In this document: piece by piece, positions 41,788 to 50,632 of the stretch | Layout of the letters: every line of letters begins with the position of its first letter | Position numbering within the stretch: position 1 is the stretch's first letter | DNA from: Actinophytocola gossypii | GTDB taxonomy: Bacteria; Actinomycetota; Actinomycetes; Mycobacteriales; Pseudonocardiaceae | Length of the DNA: 64,000 bases | Assembly: GCF_025165815.1 (NCBI RefSeq) | Contig: NZ_JAFFZE010000015.1 | Span: 310,001-374,000, forward strand | Reading direction: 5' to 3' | Position numbers and translations under genes: made by a program | The notes under the pieces: generated by a model | Seen by the model: only the letters and a program-made list of their open reading frames with translations | What the model was told of the DNA's origin: nothing | Database searches by the model: none

Positions 41788-44397
41788 TCAGCGCGGTTCA
41801 GACGTGGCCGACGGCAGCTCCGGCAGCGAGATCAGGTACTCGCCGATCGGCTCGCACGACTCGCCCCAGAAGCAGCCCTCCTGCAGCACCGCCAAGCCGC
41901 CGTCCGAGCTGATCACCGGTGCGCGCACGTAGGCGTCCGACCGCGGCGCCGGCATCAGGATCTCCCGCCCGGTGGCCTGGTCGAACAGGAACCCGGGTGC
42001 CGCGCCGTACCACTGTCCGCCCTCCCCGGTCTGCCGGAGGAAACCGATCAGCGAGCCGTCGTGGCTGACGCTGCTCGGGGCCACACTCCACAACGTCGGG
42101 CTCGTCCAGGTCCGCAGCGTCACCGGAGTCGAGCCGGGCGACGTGCTGACCTTCTTCAGCGCGAAGCCGCCGTCGCCACAGCTCGGACAGCCGGATCCGA
42201 CCGCGTAGAACACCCACCGGCCGTCACCGCTGAGGGTGTACCCGAGGCCGTACCCGTCGGCGGGCAGCGCTCGCAGGGCACCGGTGTCCGCGTCCACCAG
42301 CGTTGGCTGGAAGCCGGAACCTCCCGCCGGCCGGTAGTCGATCAGGAAGGTTCGTCCGTCCAGGGCGGTGTCCTCGCTGAACAGGCCGCACGTCGAGTCG
42401 GGGCAGGCGAGCACCGTCTCCGTGCGCCCGGCGAGCAGGTCGTGCCGGTAGACGGCCTGTTCGCCGGACTGGGGCCTCGACACCCAGGAGAACCAACGTG
42501 CGTCCCTGGACAGGGTGAGGTCGGCCGGGATCGTGTCCGCAGGCGCGGTGGCGATCACGCGAACGGTCCTGGCGACGAGATCGTGCACGTAGAGCGTGCT
42601 CGGCGGGGAGCCGATGTCGTAGCTGTTGCTGGCGTAGGCGACCGTCTGGCCGTCCCAGCTGATCGCCATCTGCCGGTTCGCGTGCAGCGCGCTGCCGTCC
42701 GGTCGCGCGCCGGCCAGCACGATCTCGCCGGTCTGCAGGTCCTTGCGGAGCAGGTACTCCTCGTCGGTGAACTTCCGGTGCGGCTGCGGCACCAGGTAGC
42801 TGTCGCTGCGCGACCACAGCACCGCGTACCGCCCGTTGCCGGACAGTTGCTCGAACGACGCGTGCGCGGCCTGGTCCGGGAAGCCCGTCTCGTCGGTGTC
42901 GATCCGGGTCATCGCCGACGGCGACACAAGGGCGGACTCCGCCGACGGCGGGCTCGTGCCGGCGTGGTTCGTCGCGGTCACGGTGATCCGGTAGTCGACG
43001 TCCGGGTGCAGGCCGGCGAGCTCGATCCGCCGCCGGTCGCCGTCCAGGGCGACGTCCAGGCCGCCGGGCCGCGCGGTGACCGTGAAGCCGGTGATCGGCA
43101 GCCCGCCGTCGTCCGCCGGCGCGGTCCACTCGACGCCGACCCGGTCGCCCGCGTCGTACACCCGGGTCACCGCGGGCGCACCCGGCGCGGTCGGGTTGGA
43201 CGAACTCGGCGTGTAGAAGTAGCCGGCCACGTCGACCAGGACGTCGGTGCGGCCGTAGTTGTTGAACACGGACAGCTCGGGGGTGGCGCTGATCGCGGCG
43301 TTGGCCACGGTCTCGCCCGCGCCCAGGTTCACGTTCGACGCGTTCGGCCTGGCCCGGCCGCTCGGCCACGCGGTCAGGTAGGTGTCGTTGCTCGCACGCA
43401 CCCCGGTGAGCCCGAACAGCACCGCGACCCGGTCGTCGGCGGGCACGCCGGCGTCGGCGAACGAGACGGTCCTGGTGGTGCGGCCGTCGAGCGGGCCGCC
43501 GTCCTGCCGGGTGTCGAGCACGCGTTCCGGCGCGGGCAGCGCGACGTACCGGCCGCCGGAGCCGGGCGCGAACCAGCCCTGCACATCCGCCAGCACGTGT
43601 ACGTGACCGGCCGAGTTCCTGATCCGGATGGCCCCGTCGCCGCCGATGCCGACCACCGCGAGGTTGGCCCTGGTCTCGCCCCGGGTCAGGTTCAGCGCGG
43701 AGGTGCCCGTCCGCCCGTCGGGGGTAACCACGAGGTGGGAGTTCGTCGTCGGCCCGACGCCGGTCAGGTTGACCACGACCGCCGTCGCGTTCGCCGGGAC
43801 CCCGCCCGCGCCACGGACCCGCAGGGTCAGCTGCTCGTTCGGACCGACCGACCCGCGATGCCCGCCGACCGTGGTGCGGGTGTCGAGCACACGGGTCGGC
43901 GAGGTGGCCGAGGTGAACGTGGCGCCGGTGCTGGTGGCGAGGTAGCCGACGAGGTCCGCGACGACGTCGACCGTGCCGTTCCGGTTGAGGATCCTGATGG
44001 TGTTGTCCGGGCCGAGCGTGACGAACGCCGAGGCGGCCGCGGTCTGGCCGGCGCCCAGGTTCAGCGTCGAGGTGCCGGCGAACTGGTTCGGGAACGCGCT
44101 CAGGTACGTCGACGCGGTGCCGTTCGTGCCGGTCAGGTTGACCACCACCGCGGTCGCGTCGGCGGGCAGCCCCGGCACGTCGACGGTGATCGTCTCCCCG
44201 GCGCCGAGCGGTCGCGGATGCCCACCGAGCGCCGTGCGCGTGTCGAGGACGCGGGTCGGTGACGCCAGCGGCGTGTAGGCGGCGCCGGGCAGGTCGGCCG
44301 CCTGCTCCGCCGCCGCGCCGGGCACCGTGTTCGGTAGGACCGCCGAGACGAGAACAGCGACCAGGACAGCGACAAGGACACCGAGAACGACGCGCAC
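41788..44397 (-). CDS. Secreted protein: three tandem RVLDTR repeats, FnIII domain, C-terminal PD40-like propeller
   Basis: 869 residues from GTG 44397, behind a GGGGGG site; a longer frame adds 21 poor residues. An N-terminal signal or anchor (VRVVLGVLVAVLVAVLVSAV) is followed by three copies of a roughly 120-residue module starting PTRVLDTR or PERVLDTR and ending VDVxGYFxT-like. A fibronectin type III domain (near 415-500) comes next, then TolB/PD40-like blades (ISWDGQTVAYAS, LSRDARWFSWVS, LSGDGRWVFYAV). It is probably a cell-surface or secreted binding protein; the ligand is unknown. Confidence 0.82.
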   Translation of the reverse strand: MRVVLGVLVAVLVAVLVSAVLPNTVPGAAAEQAADLPGAAYTPLASPTRVLDTRTALGGHPRPLGAGETITVDVPGLPADATAVVVNLTGTNGTASTYLSAFPNQFAGTSTLNLGAGQTAAASAFVTLGPDNTIRILNRNGTVDVVADLVGYLATSTGATFTSATSPTRVLDTRTTVGGHRGSVGPNEQLTLRVRGAGGVPANATAVVVNLTGVGPTTNSHLVVTPDGRTGTSALNLTRGETRANLAVVGIGGDGAIRIRNSAGHVHVLADVQGWFAPGSGGRYVALPAPERVLDTRQDGGPLDGRTTRTVSFADAGVPADDRVAVLFGLTGVRASNDTYLTAWPSGRARPNASNVNLGAGETVANAAISATPELSVFNNYGRTDVLVDVAGYFYTPSSSNPTAPGAPAVTRVYDAGDRVGVEWTAPADDGGLPITGFTVTARPGGLDVALDGDRRRIELAGLHPDVDYRITVTATNHAGTSPPSAESALVSPSAMTRIDTDETGFPDQAAHASFEQLSGNGRYAVLWSRSDSYLVPQPHRKFTDEEYLLRKDLQTGEIVLAGARPDGSALHANRQMAISWDGQTVAYASNSYDIGSPPSTLYVHDLVARTVRVIATAPADTIPADLTLSRDARWFSWVSRPQSGEQAVYRHDLLAGRTETVLACPDSTCGLFSEDTALDGRTFLIDYRPAGGSGFQPTLVDADTGALRALPADGYGLGYTLSGDGRWVFYAVGSGCPSCGDGGFALKKVSTSPGSTPVTLRTWTSPTLWSVAPSSVSHDGSLIGFLRQTGEGGQWYGAAPGFLFDQATGREILMPAPRSDAYVRAPVISSDGGLAVLQEGCFWGESCEPIGEYLISLPELPSATSEPR

Positions 44398-44504
44398 GAG
44401 CCCCCCATGGAAACCGATCTGCCGGTACGGCTCGGTCCCCGCGGCGAGCGGCAAGATCATGGCACGCCGGTGACGGTGTGCCTAGCCGCCGTTCGGTGCA
44501 GTGG

Positions 44505-44996
44505 TCACGTCCGCAGGTTCGTCAGGCCGCGCAGGACGCGGTGCAGCAACTCGACGTCCGGCCGGTCGTCCGGGCCGGTGCTGGTCTCGTGCACGGTCAC
44601 CAGGCCGGCCGCGGCCATGTCCTCCAGCAGCACCCGCACCACGCCGATCGGCAGGGACAGCAGCGCGCCGATCTCGGCCACCGACTTCGACCGCCGGCAC
44701 AGCTGGGCCACCGCCTGGTGCTCGCTGCGCAGGCCGTCCAGTACCGCCTCCGCGCGCCGGGTGGTGGAGATCAGGGTCTCGATGGCCAGCTGGGCGGTCG
44801 AGCGGGTGCGGCCGCCGGTCCAGGCGTAGGCACGCACGATCGCCGCCGCGTCCACCGTGACCTCGACCGGGTCGGCCCGCCGGCGGGCCGGGGCCGGCGC
44901 GGGCGCCCGGGTCTCCTCGTGTGTCCTGGGGCTCCTGGACAGCCCGTTGAGGACGTCGGCGAAGGTCAGCTCCTCAGGCTCGTCGGTGGTGCCCAC
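44505..44996 (-). CDS. DUF742 protein of conservon 2 (CvnC-like)
   Basis: 163 residues. VRAYAWTGGRT is the DUF742 signature, followed by a winged-helix-like part (KSVAEIGALLSLPIGVVRVLLEDM). It has an extra N-terminal segment of about 60 residues (EELTFADVLNGLS..ARRRADPVEV) not seen in the conservon 1 copy. The start GTG 44996 leaves 14 bases after the roadblock gene. No GTPase gene follows. Confidence 0.88.
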   Translation of the reverse strand: MGTTDEPEELTFADVLNGLSRSPRTHEETRAPAPAPARRRADPVEVTVDAAAIVRAYAWTGGRTRSTAQLAIETLISTTRRAEAVLDGLRSEHQAVAQLCRRSKSVAEIGALLSLPIGVVRVLLEDMAAAGLVTVHETSTGPDDRPDVELLHRVLRGLTNLRT

Positions 44997-45010
44997 GTCA
45001 GCAGCCCACG

Positions 45011-45427
45011 TCAGCCGGCGACCAGCGCCGCCCGCAGCTGCGGCGTCAGGATCTGCCCGACCTGGTCCACCAGCACCGTCATCTCGTAGGCCACCTGTGA
45101 GATGTCGCAGTCCCGCACCGCGAGCACCGCCAGGCACGAGCCGTCCTTGATCGAGGTCAGCAGCAGCGCGCCGTGGTCCATCTCGACCACCGACCGCACC
45201 ACCCGCTCGGCCCCGAGGCACTTGGCCGCGCCCAGGTTCAGGCTCACCATCCCGGCCGCGATCGCGGACATCTGCTGTGCGCGGTCCGTCGGCAGCCGGG
45301 CGGACGCGGCCAGCAGCAGCCCGTCGACCGAGACGACCACGGCGTGCGCCACCCCTGGCGTGTTCTCGGCGAAGTTGTCGACCAACCACCCGAACTGTCC
45401 GAGATGCGACTCATCGGTCACGGTCAC
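45011..45427 (-). CDS. Roadblock/LC7 protein of conservon 2 (CvnB-like)
   Basis: 138 residues with FAENTPGVAHAVVVSVDGLLLAASARLP and MSAIAAGMVSLNLGAAKCLG, matching the conservon 1 roadblock protein along its length. It is coupled to the kinase-like gene by ATGA. Without a local GTPase it may work with the CvnD of conservon 1 or one elsewhere. Confidence 0.92.
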   Translation of the reverse strand: MTVTDESHLGQFGWLVDNFAENTPGVAHAVVVSVDGLLLAASARLPTDRAQQMSAIAAGMVSLNLGAAKCLGAERVVRSVVEMDHGALLLTSIKDGSCLAVLAVRDCDISQVAYEMTVLVDQVGQILTPQLRAALVAG

Positions 45428-47733
45428 GCCTCCTCCTTCCGGTTCCTGCTGTCACGGACTCCCGCCTGGAAACCGTTGAGGAAGCCGCGGGCTCGCGCGG
45501 CGTCCCGTTTCGCCGGTGCGCCCGGCGGCGGCCCACCCGTTCTCGGCACGAGCAGTTGGCCCTTCGGGACCCGTTTCGGCAGGCCGTCCGCGCCGGCCGT
45601 CGGCTGGGCCGGCGGCGTGGGCGGCGGTCCCGGTGCCGGTCCGCGCAGTGGGCGACGCAGCCAGGTGAACTCGTCCGCGGCCGGAGGCGCGGGGGACGCG
45701 GGCAGGGCGTCCACCGGGGTGTGCGCGGTGAACAGGATCGACGCCGGGGTGCGGGCCGACGGGAACTCGGGCACGCGCACGTGGATCCCGGCCAGCTCCA
45801 GCCGGCCGGCCACGTTGCCGGACCGCTCCTGTTCCGGGGCGGGGCCGGGCGCGGGGATCGGCACCGGCGCCGGGCCGGCCACCAGCCCGGCCGGCACGTG
45901 CACCGACGCGCACAGGCCCTGGTCCTCGCGCCGGCGCAGGCTCGCCGACACGCCGTGCTTGGCGGTCAGCCGACCGACCACGAACAGGCCCATCTGCCGC
46001 GAGATCGGCACGTCGACCCCGCCGCCCGCGGCGACCCGCTCGTTGGCCTCACGCAGCTCCGCGTCGGCCATCCCGACGCCCTGGTCCAGGATCTCCACCC
46101 GCAGCGAGCCGTCCGCGTCCAGCCTGCTCTCCACGACGACCTGGCTGTCCGGCGGGGAGAACGTGGTGGCGTTCTCGATCAGCTCGGCCACCGAGCGGAT
46201 CAGGTCGCCCGCCGCGTAGCCGACGATCCGCACGCCGGGCGCGGACCGAACCAGCGCCCGCTGGTAGTGCTCCACCTCGGACACCGCGGCGCGCAGCACG
46301 TCCGACAACGGGACGGGCTCGGTGAACCGCCTGCCAAGCACCGCGCCGGAGAGCACCATCAGGTTCTCGTTGTTGCGGCGCATCCGGGTGGCGAGGTGGT
46401 CGATCCGGAACAGGTTCGCCAGCTGCTCCGGGTCGTCGGCCTTCTGCTCCAGCTGTTCGAGCTGCTTGAGCTGGCGCTCCACCAGGCCCTGGCTGCGCCG
46501 GGACAGGTTCAGGAAGATGTTGGACAGGTCGCTGCGCAGCTCCGCCTCGTCGCCCGCCGACCGCACCGCCTGCTCGTGCACCATGTCGAACGCCCGCGCG
46601 AGCTGGCCGAACTCCTCGGTGGTGCGCAGCGGCACCGGGTCGATGTGCACGCCGTCGGACTCGCCCGACCGGATGGCCGTGACCGCCGCCGGCAGCCGGT
46701 TGGACGCCACGTCGAGCACCGTGCGGCGCAGCGTGCCGAGCGAGCGCAGCAGGTACCGGCCGAGACCGCCGCCGATGCCGGCCGCCAGCAGCACCAGCGT
46801 CAGCAGCAGCACCGACTCCGCGCCGGCCCGGTCGCTGACGCTGTCGGCGAGCCGCCGCGACTCGGCGCGCAGGTCGGCCGCGGCGCCCTCGCTGACCCGG
46901 TTCATCAGCCCGGCGGTGGCGGTGGACACCGCGTCCCACTCGGTCAGGGTGAACCGGGGCGCGGCCGAGTCGGCGGCGCCGACCAGCAGCTTCCGGTCGG
47001 CCACCGCGCTGCCGGCCACCGTGGACTCGTACAGCGCGCGCAGCGGTTCCGGGGCCACCGCCCGGAAGTCGCGCAGGTTCTCCTCCAGCCGGATGTCCGC
47101 CTCGACGATCAGCTCGCGTTCGCCGGGGGAGAGCCGGCCGTCGCGCATGCCGAGCAGCCCGGCCGCGTGCTGCACGCCGACCTGCTCGCGCACCGCCTGC
47201 AGCTCGTTGAGCGCGATCGACGTGCTGGCCAGCCGCTCGTCCGGGAAACGGCCGACGAGCGCGCGGTCGAACTCCAGCACCGCGTTGGTGACCGCGTTGT
47301 AGGAGCTCAGGATCACCGCCGGGTCGCCGCCCTCGGCCACCCGGTCGCGGACGTAGGGGAGCAGGGCGAGTGCGCCGAGCACGTTGGCGTGCCGCGCGGT
47401 CGCGTTCCGGCCGAGGTCGGGCGCTCGGTGCAGGGCGGCCTGGGCGAGGTCGACCGACGAGTCGGTGAGGTTCGCGAACCTGGTCAGGTCCTCGCCGCCG
47501 CGGGCGGCCTCGTTGCGCTCGTCCTGCATCGCCTCGAGAGCCCGGCCGAGCTCGACCCGCAGCGCGGCCACCCGCTCGATCTCGTCGTAGGACTCGGCGA
47601 GCTCGACGTCCGCGTTCACCCGCAGCACACCGAGCACCAGCGCGCCGACGACCGGAACCACCAGCACCGCCGCCAACTTGACCAGCAGCGGCCAGTTCCG
47701 CCACTGGGCGACCGCTGCCCACGCCCGGTTCAC
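45424..47733 (-). CDS. Sensor-kinase-like protein of conservon 2 (CvnA-like)
   Basis: 769 residues from GTG 47733 with an excellent AGGAGGT site. TM1 (near 19-38), a helical nitrate/nitrite-sensor-like domain, TM2 near 315-335, HAMP, and an HATPase domain (LIENATTFSPPDSQV, DQGVGMADAEL) are followed by a Pro/Ala-rich tail ending with basic residues. It is paralogous to the conservon 1 protein in layout and in motifs such as LARAFD and LSRRSQGLVERQL. Confidence 0.92.
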   Translation of the reverse strand: MNRAWAAVAQWRNWPLLVKLAAVLVVPVVGALVLGVLRVNADVELAESYDEIERVAALRVELGRALEAMQDERNEAARGGEDLTRFANLTDSSVDLAQAALHRAPDLGRNATARHANVLGALALLPYVRDRVAEGGDPAVILSSYNAVTNAVLEFDRALVGRFPDERLASTSIALNELQAVREQVGVQHAAGLLGMRDGRLSPGERELIVEADIRLEENLRDFRAVAPEPLRALYESTVAGSAVADRKLLVGAADSAAPRFTLTEWDAVSTATAGLMNRVSEGAAADLRAESRRLADSVSDRAGAESVLLLTLVLLAAGIGGGLGRYLLRSLGTLRRTVLDVASNRLPAAVTAIRSGESDGVHIDPVPLRTTEEFGQLARAFDMVHEQAVRSAGDEAELRSDLSNIFLNLSRRSQGLVERQLKQLEQLEQKADDPEQLANLFRIDHLATRMRRNNENLMVLSGAVLGRRFTEPVPLSDVLRAAVSEVEHYQRALVRSAPGVRIVGYAAGDLIRSVAELIENATTFSPPDSQVVVESRLDADGSLRVEILDQGVGMADAELREANERVAAGGGVDVPISRQMGLFVVGRLTAKHGVSASLRRREDQGLCASVHVPAGLVAGPAPVPIPAPGPAPEQERSGNVAGRLELAGIHVRVPEFPSARTPASILFTAHTPVDALPASPAPPAADEFTWLRRPLRGPAPGPPPTPPAQPTAGADGLPKRVPKGQLLVPRTGGPPPGAPAKRDAARARGFLNGFQAGVRDSRNRKEEA

Positions 47734-47970
47734 GAGTGCTACCTCCTGGCGCGACGGCCCGGATCGATGATTTTCACAAACTTAGGGAGACGGTGACAAT
47801 CAGTACAAGAGCTGATTACGCCACCGGACGTACACGCTCCGTGGTACACCGATGGGAAAGAAGGTTCCGGTATACCGGCGGATTCGGTTACCTTTCCGCC
47901 GAAACGTGCGGCCGCGATCACCTCTTGACGCGCTGGCTACGCTTTCGGGCATCTCGCGAAAGGGCTCCGC
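47734..47970. promoter_or_regulatory. AT-rich divergent region between conservon 2 and the acetate symporter genes
   Basis: A 237-bp spacer with less G/C than its neighbours. Leftward, TTGTAC (47803-47808) and TAAGTT (47779-47784) on the minus strand are 18 bp apart and make a fair promoter for conservon 2. Rightward, TTGACG (47925-47930) and TACGCT (47938-47943) occur, but not at normal spacing. The GAAAGGG before the DUF485 start is its ribosome site. Confidence 0.45.
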
Positions 47971-48339
47971 ATGACTCGAATGTCCTCCTTTACGCGCGCG
48001 CCGGAAAGCGATTACCTCGTCGATCCGACCGGCGCACCGGACTTCGCGGCCCTGCGTGCCCAGCCGGAGTTCGTGGCGCTGCGCCGCCGGATCGTGCGGT
48101 TCGTGTTCCCCGCCTCGGCGCTGTTCCTGTGCTGGTACCTGACCTACGTGCTGCTCGCCGCGTACGCGCCGGACCTGATGGCCGTGCGGGTGTTCGGCTC
48201 GGTGAACGTCGGGATGCTGCTCGGGCTGTCCCAGTTCGCCAGCACCGTGCTGATCATGGTGCTGTACTCGCGGTTCGCCCGCCGTCGAATGGATCCGGCG
48301 GTCGAGGCGCTGAAGGAGCGGGCGGGGGCGCGCCGATGA
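47971..48339 (+). CDS. DUF485 small membrane protein
   Basis: 122 residues with two membrane helices (FVFPASALFLCWYLTYVLLAAY and VNVGMLLGLSQFASTVLIMVLY) after the DUF485 start FAALRAQPEFVALRRR. DUF485 proteins accompany ActP-type symporters; here the stop overlaps the symporter ATG (ATGA). Confidence 0.9.
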   Translation: MTRMSSFTRAPESDYLVDPTGAPDFAALRAQPEFVALRRRIVRFVFPASALFLCWYLTYVLLAAYAPDLMAVRVFGSVNVGMLLGLSQFASTVLIMVLYSRFARRRMDPAVEALKERAGARR

Positions 48340-49904
48340 CCGGCGACCCCATCCTGAACATCACCATCTTCCTCGTCATCGTCGTCGTCACCCTGCTGGT
48401 CGTGTACCGGGTCAGCAGTCGCAACACCACGACCGCCGACTACTACGCCGCGGGCGGCGCGTTCAGCGGAATGCAGAACGGCGTCGCGCTCTCCGGCGAC
48501 TACCTGTCGGCCGCGTCGTTCCTCGGGGTCGCCGGATTCATCGCCGCGCACGGCTACGACGGGTTCCTCTACTCGATCGGCTTCCTCGTCGCCTGGCTGA
48601 TCCCGCTGCTGCTGCTCGCCGAACGGGTCCGCAACGTCGGCCGGTTCACCATGGGCGACGTGCTCAGCTTCCGCATGCGGCAACGGCCGGTGCGCGCGGC
48701 GGCCGCCTACTCGACCCTGGTGATCTCCTCGTTCTACCTGCTCGCGCAGATGTCCGGGGCCGGCGTGCTGGTCGCGTTGCTGCTCGACGTGCGGTCCACC
48801 GGCGGGCAGGCGCTGGTGATCGTCGGCGTGGGCGCCATCATGATCTTCTACGTGCTGGTCGGCGGCATGAAGGGCACCACCTGGGTGCAGATCATCAAGG
48901 CCAGCCTGCTGCTGCTGTGCGTGCTGATGCTCAGCGTGTTCATCCTGGGCAAGTTCGGGTTCAGCCTGTCGAACCTGCTCGACCGTGCCGCCGCCAACAA
49001 CGCGCACGGCGAGGCGGTGTTCGCGCCGGGCACGGAGTACGGGGAGAGCGGGACGACCAAGCTCGACTTCGTGTCGCTGTCGCTCGCGCTGGTGCTCGGC
49101 GCCGGCGCGCTGCCGCACGTGCTGATGCGGTTCTACACCGTGCCGGACGCGTTCCAGGCCCGCCGCTCGGTGATCGCGGCCATCTGGGCGATGGTGCTGT
49201 TCTACCTGGCCACGCTGGTCATCGGCTACGGGGCCAGTGCGATCGTCGGGTCGGCGGCGATCGAGGCGGCGCCCGGCGGGGAGAACTCGGCGGTGCCGCT
49301 GCTGGCGTTCGAGGTCGGCGGCGCGGTGCTGCTGGCGATCGTGGCGGCGGTGGCGTTCACGACGATCCTCGCGGTGGTCGCCGGGCTGACGCTGACCGCG
49401 TCGGCGTCGTTCGCGCACGACGTGTACGCCAACGTGCTCAAACACGGCAGGCCCAAGCCGGGAGCGGAGCTGCGGGTCGCGCGGATCACCGCGGTGGTGA
49501 TCGGCTGCCTGTCGATCGCCGGCGGGATCCTCGCCCTCGGGCAGAACGTCGCGTCCCTGGTGGCGCTGGCGTTCGCGATCGCCGCGTCGGCGAACCTGCC
49601 GACGATCCTCTACACCCTGTTCTGGCGGCGGTTCAACACCACCGGTTCGCTGTTCTCGATGTACGGCGGGCTCGGCTCGTGCCTGGTGCTGATCGTGTTC
49701 TCGCCGGTGTTCTCCGGGACCAGCACCTCGATCTTCGAGGACGTGGACTTCCACCTGTTCCCGCTGAGCAACCCGGGCATCGTGTCCATCCCGTTGTCGT
49801 TCCTGCTCGGCTACCTCGGCACGGTGCTCAGCGCCGAACGTGCCGATGCCGGTCGGTCGGACCAGTTGGAGGTCCGCTCGGTGACCGGCATCGGCGCGCG
49901 GTGA
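48336..49904 (+). CDS. actP: Acetate/monocarboxylate sodium symporter (ActP-like)
   Basis: 522 residues, about thirteen membrane segments of the SSS family. Visible are ADYYAAGGAFSGMQNGVALSGDYLSAASFLG, GGMKGTTWVQIIKA and LPHVLMRFYTVPDAFQARRS, close to ActP. It imports acetate or similar short carboxylates. It is coupled to DUF485. With the MctP-like system at 32 kb, this window holds two monocarboxylate importers. Confidence 0.92.
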   Translation: MTGDPILNITIFLVIVVVTLLVVYRVSSRNTTTADYYAAGGAFSGMQNGVALSGDYLSAASFLGVAGFIAAHGYDGFLYSIGFLVAWLIPLLLLAERVRNVGRFTMGDVLSFRMRQRPVRAAAAYSTLVISSFYLLAQMSGAGVLVALLLDVRSTGGQALVIVGVGAIMIFYVLVGGMKGTTWVQIIKASLLLLCVLMLSVFILGKFGFSLSNLLDRAAANNAHGEAVFAPGTEYGESGTTKLDFVSLSLALVLGAGALPHVLMRFYTVPDAFQARRSVIAAIWAMVLFYLATLVIGYGASAIVGSAAIEAAPGGENSAVPLLAFEVGGAVLLAIVAAVAFTTILAVVAGLTLTASASFAHDVYANVLKHGRPKPGAELRVARITAVVIGCLSIAGGILALGQNVASLVALAFAIAASANLPTILYTLFWRRFNTTGSLFSMYGGLGSCLVLIVFSPVFSGTSTSIFEDVDFHLFPLSNPGIVSIPLSFLLGYLGTVLSAERADAGRSDQLEVRSVTGIGAR

Positions 49905-49926
49905 GGGGCTACCTCAGCACGTCAGG

Positions 49927-50430
49927 TCAGCACATCGTGGTGGCCATGACGGCCTCCGGACTGGCCCACGAGGCGCAGCCCTCGTAGGAGTGGCCGTACC
50001 AGTTGTGGCCGAACTCGTGCGCGGCGAGCAGCGCGGGGTCGTTCACCGCGCCCGGGAACAGCTTGATCAGCTGTCCCATGCCGTAGTTGCACCCGACGAC
50101 GATCAACTGTCCGTCCACGAGCACCTCGACCGGCTCGAACCCGCAGTCGGTGATCGCCGAGTTCTGGCACTCGACCGGGGTGCCGCCACCCTCGGTGACG
50201 TCGCCCCAGTAGTTCGCGCCCTGGCGGATCGGGCTCTCCCAACCGCCGCAGGACGGCATGATCGTGTACGACCAGGCCATCGGGGCCGACTCCTGCACGG
50301 GCGCGCCGTGGTCGGAATGTCCCGCCGCGTGATCGTCCGTGGTCGCGGCCCCGGTCGCCGGCGCACCGAGCACACCGAGAGCGACCGCCGCGGAGAACGC
50401 CAGAACCAGCTTCGTTGCCAGCTTCAGCAT
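49927..50430 (-). CDS. Small secreted metallopeptidase-like protein with variant zinc motif
   Basis: 167 residues. A signal peptide (MLKLATKLVLAFSAAVALG, cut near residue 28) leads to a Cys-rich (seven Cys) domain with HEFGHNWYGHS at 138-148. HExxH is intact, but the metzincin third ligand would be at residue 148, which is Ser; His is one place early at 147. It recalls snapalysin-type secreted peptidases, with a changed third ligand. AGGAG precedes the ATG. Activity is uncertain. Confidence 0.7.
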   Translation of the reverse strand: MLKLATKLVLAFSAAVALGVLGAPATGAATTDDHAAGHSDHGAPVQESAPMAWSYTIMPSCGGWESPIRQGANYWGDVTEGGGTPVECQNSAITDCGFEPVEVLVDGQLIVVGCNYGMGQLIKLFPGAVNDPALLAAHEFGHNWYGHSYEGCASWASPEAVMATTMC

Positions 50431-50451
50431 CGCATCTCCTGTCGTGATAAA

Positions 50452-50481
50452 TTGACAGCAATTCAGTAGCAGGGTTTAACT
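50452..50481 (+). promoter_or_regulatory. Probable promoter for cysD-cysNC
   Basis: A perfect TTGACA -35 (50452-50457) is followed after 18 bp by TTAACT (50476-50481). Transcription from here would give a leader of about 145 nt before the cysD start, containing the hairpin cluster at 50527-50571. A second possible -10, TACACT at 50595-50600, lies downstream of the hairpins. Confidence 0.45.
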
Positions 50482-50526
50482 GATTAAAATGCGATGGGTA
50501 TTTTATGCCCAAGCGAAGTCAAAAGT

Positions 50527-50571
50527 ACCGGCCCGCGAAAAGCGGGCACAACCTACGAAAGTAGGGCCGGT
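50527..50571 (+). ncRNA. Candidate structured leader (three-way junction) upstream of cysD
   Basis: ACCGGC (50527-50532) can pair with GCCGGT (50566-50571) to close a junction. Inside are two hairpins, CCGC/GCGG with loop GAAAA (50533-50545) and CCTAC/GTAGG with loop GAAA (50552-50565). A compact 45-nt fold with two GAAA-type loops suggests a cis-regulatory RNA for sulfate assimilation. It does not match a class I can name. Some competition exists, because the first hairpin can extend to GCCCGC/GCGGGC by using bases of the closing stem. Confidence 0.5.
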
Positions 50572-50632
50572 GCGAGGTGGTCGGGGCAGGTCCGTACACT
50601 GTCGAGCCGACCAGTATTGGAGGCGTGGTCAG

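Noticed and set aside
50527-50571. Mini-ykkC (guanidine-II), c-di-GMP-I or SAM riboswitch
   Set aside because: The loops are GAAA/GAAAA rather than ACGR, and the conserved core sequences of c-di-GMP and SAM classes are not present.
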